Assembly (NCBI GenBank): GCA_003260025.2
Contig: QFZU02000024.1
Coordinates: 23,353-87,352, forward strand
Source of the DNA: Microbispora triticiradicis
Lineage (GTDB): Bacteria; Actinomycetota; Actinomycetes; Streptosporangiales; Streptosporangiaceae
Direction of reading: 5' to 3'
DNA length: 64,000 bases
In this document: positions 62,980 to 64,000 of the stretch, one piece after another
How the letters are laid out: each line of letters starts with the position of its first letter
How positions within the stretch are numbered: the first letter of the stretch is position 1
The notes under the pieces: generated by a model
What the model saw: the letters and a program-made list of their open reading frames with translations, nothing else
Told to the model about the DNA's origin: nothing
Database searches by the model: none
Program-made: the position numbers and the translations under genes

Positions 62980-64000
62980 TCAGGAGGCGTACGAGCGGGC
63001 GTAGGCGTCCGCGAGGGACAGCACCTTGTTCACGTAGTCCCAGGAGTGGTTGTAGAACCACACGGACTTCCTGAGCTTCTCGCCGCCCGCGCCGGCCCCG
63101 TTGGCGCACAGGTACTTGGCCGCCGACGGCACCGCGTCGTAGGGGCTCCAGATGTCCGCCTCGCCGTCGCCGTCTCCGTCCACGCCGTACGACTTCCAGG
63201 TGGCGGGCATGAACTGCATCGGCCCGAGTGCCCCGGCGGACGACGGGCCGTTGTTGCGGCCGTGGCTGCTCTCCACCTGGCCGATCGCGGCGAGGACGGT
63301 CCAGGAGAGGCCGGGGCAGACGGTCGCCGAGCGCTGGTAGAGGTCGAGGTAGCTCTCCGGCCGCCCCACCAGGGCCTGGCCCTGCGGCGTGGCGGCCTTC
63401 GGCCGTTCGCTCTCCGGGCCGATGCGCACGACCTGCGCGCCCTTGCCGAGCAGGCGGGCGACCGCATCCCGGTCCACCTTGCCGGGGTCGCCGTGCACGA
63501 GCACCACGACCCCGGCGGGGAAGCCGAGGCGCCGCCCCACCTCCTGGCTGACCAGCCCGTCGATGTCGGGCAGCCCGAGCGAGGCCGAGGCCGCGACCCG
63601 CACCCGGGGGCCGCCGTCGATCTGGTAGTCGACGCCCAGCCGCACGCCGAGCCGCTTGATCGTCCCGCTGTCGGCGACCATCTCGCCCCGGGCGAGCCCG
63701 CTCCACACCTCCGGGTGCTCGGCCACCCGCTTGGGCGTCCAGGAGCGGAACTGCGCCGGGTCGACCGCGAGCAGGCGCAGGGCCGTACCGGCGACGTGCA
63801 CGGCGCCGCCGTCGGTGACCGCCACCTTCTGCACGTGCGGCAACCTGGCGATCCTGCGTAGTGTCCGCGCCGGAACCGTGGCCGGGGAGATCGCCAGGAG
63901 CTGCGGCGGCGTGACCTGCACGCCCGGCCCGCCCGCGACGGGCGCGCTCGACGGCAGCGTGCGGTCGGGCACGAGGGCGGCCGCGGTGGCCCGCGCGGCC
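62980..64000 (-). CDS. Lytic transglycosylase (N-terminus beyond the window)
   Basis: At least 340 residues of a cell-wall lytic enzyme. The C-terminal SLT/lysozyme-like domain has the catalytic Glu in LAAIGQVESSHGRNN, then SSAGALGPMQFMPATWKSYG, GVDGDGDGEADIWSPYDAVP and AAKYLCANG. The N-terminal 200 residues (LLAISPATVPARTLRRIARL and onward) form a separate domain of unknown fold. The frame runs open to the right edge with an Ala-rich stretch there (ATAAALVPDR), so the signal peptide or membrane anchor lies outside; a GTG at 63972 is unlikely to be the true start. Confidence 0.88.
   Translation of the reverse strand, partial: AARATAAALVPDRTLPSSAPVAGGPGVQVTPPQLLAISPATVPARTLRRIARLPHVQKVAVTDGGAVHVAGTALRLLAVDPAQFRSWTPKRVAEHPEVWSGLARGEMVADSGTIKRLGVRLGVDYQIDGGPRVRVAASASLGLPDIDGLVSQEVGRRLGFPAGVVVLVHGDPGKVDRDAVARLLGKGAQVVRIGPESERPKAATPQGQALVGRPESYLDLYQRSATVCPGLSWTVLAAIGQVESSHGRNNGPSSAGALGPMQFMPATWKSYGVDGDGDGEADIWSPYDAVPSAAKYLCANGAGAGGEKLRKSVWFYNHSWDYVNKVLSLADAYARSYAS

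Overview
The window is very GC-rich chromosomal DNA with dense coding, frequent GTG/TTG starts and many 1-11 bp gene overlaps. An ECF sigma/CU044_5270 pair, an LLM-class (F420-type) oxidoreductase, DUF4193, DUF3159 and DUF3710 proteins, and a Pnkp/Hen1 RNA-repair pair point to an actinomycete. I infer the order Streptosporangiales from overall flavour, not from a search. No tRNA, rRNA, CRISPR array or intact insertion sequence was recognised.

Bases 1-21107 look like a sugar island centred on L-fucose. A seven-gene leftward operon (5879 to 1) encodes a fumarylacetoacetase-family diketo-acid hydrolase, an SDR, an aldo-keto reductase, a LarA-family nickel-pincer enzyme, the fucose mutarotase FucU, LarB and LarC. 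All seven genes overlap end to start. Divergently, L-fuconate dehydratase and LarE run rightward. Together these could take L-fucose by the non-phosphorylated route to pyruvate and lactate and also build the nickel-pincer cofactor. Next come a LacI-controlled CUT1 ABC importer with a leaderless GH68 enzyme, then a ribose-type (CUT2) importer, a FadR-type GntR regulator and a Tat-exported GH29 alpha-L-fucosidase. Four copies of a 17-bp operator tie the last three together.

Bases 21100-36500 are mixed: a TauE/SafE exporter, a MazEF-type toxin-antitoxin pair, aconitase with a possible iron box, a YdjM-like membrane protein, an ECF sigma operon, PadR/DUF1707, MarR/hydrolase, a Mug-type glycosylase and a TetR pair. 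Two stretches (26608-27447 and 29425-30430) hold broken phage, Tn3-transposase and acyltransferase pieces. A 42-codon ORF at 32159-32287 with a Ser/Thr/Cys-rich tail lies in a gap.

Bases 36554-64000 are mostly housekeeping. They hold the Pnkp/Hen1 RNA-repair pair, then a block whose order (TrmA-like methyltransferase, APC permease, two TrkA proteins, DUF3159, OB-fold, DUF3710, dut, DUF4193, SuhB) matches the Rv2689c-Rv2701c neighbourhood of Mycobacterium tuberculosis as I remember it. Here that block is interrupted by an AI-2E-type exporter, valyl-tRNA synthetase, DUF4235, OtsA and an EcsC-like protein, and near its end by a two-component system. The window closes with an S9 peptidase, ferrochelatase and a lytic transglycosylase cut by the right edge.
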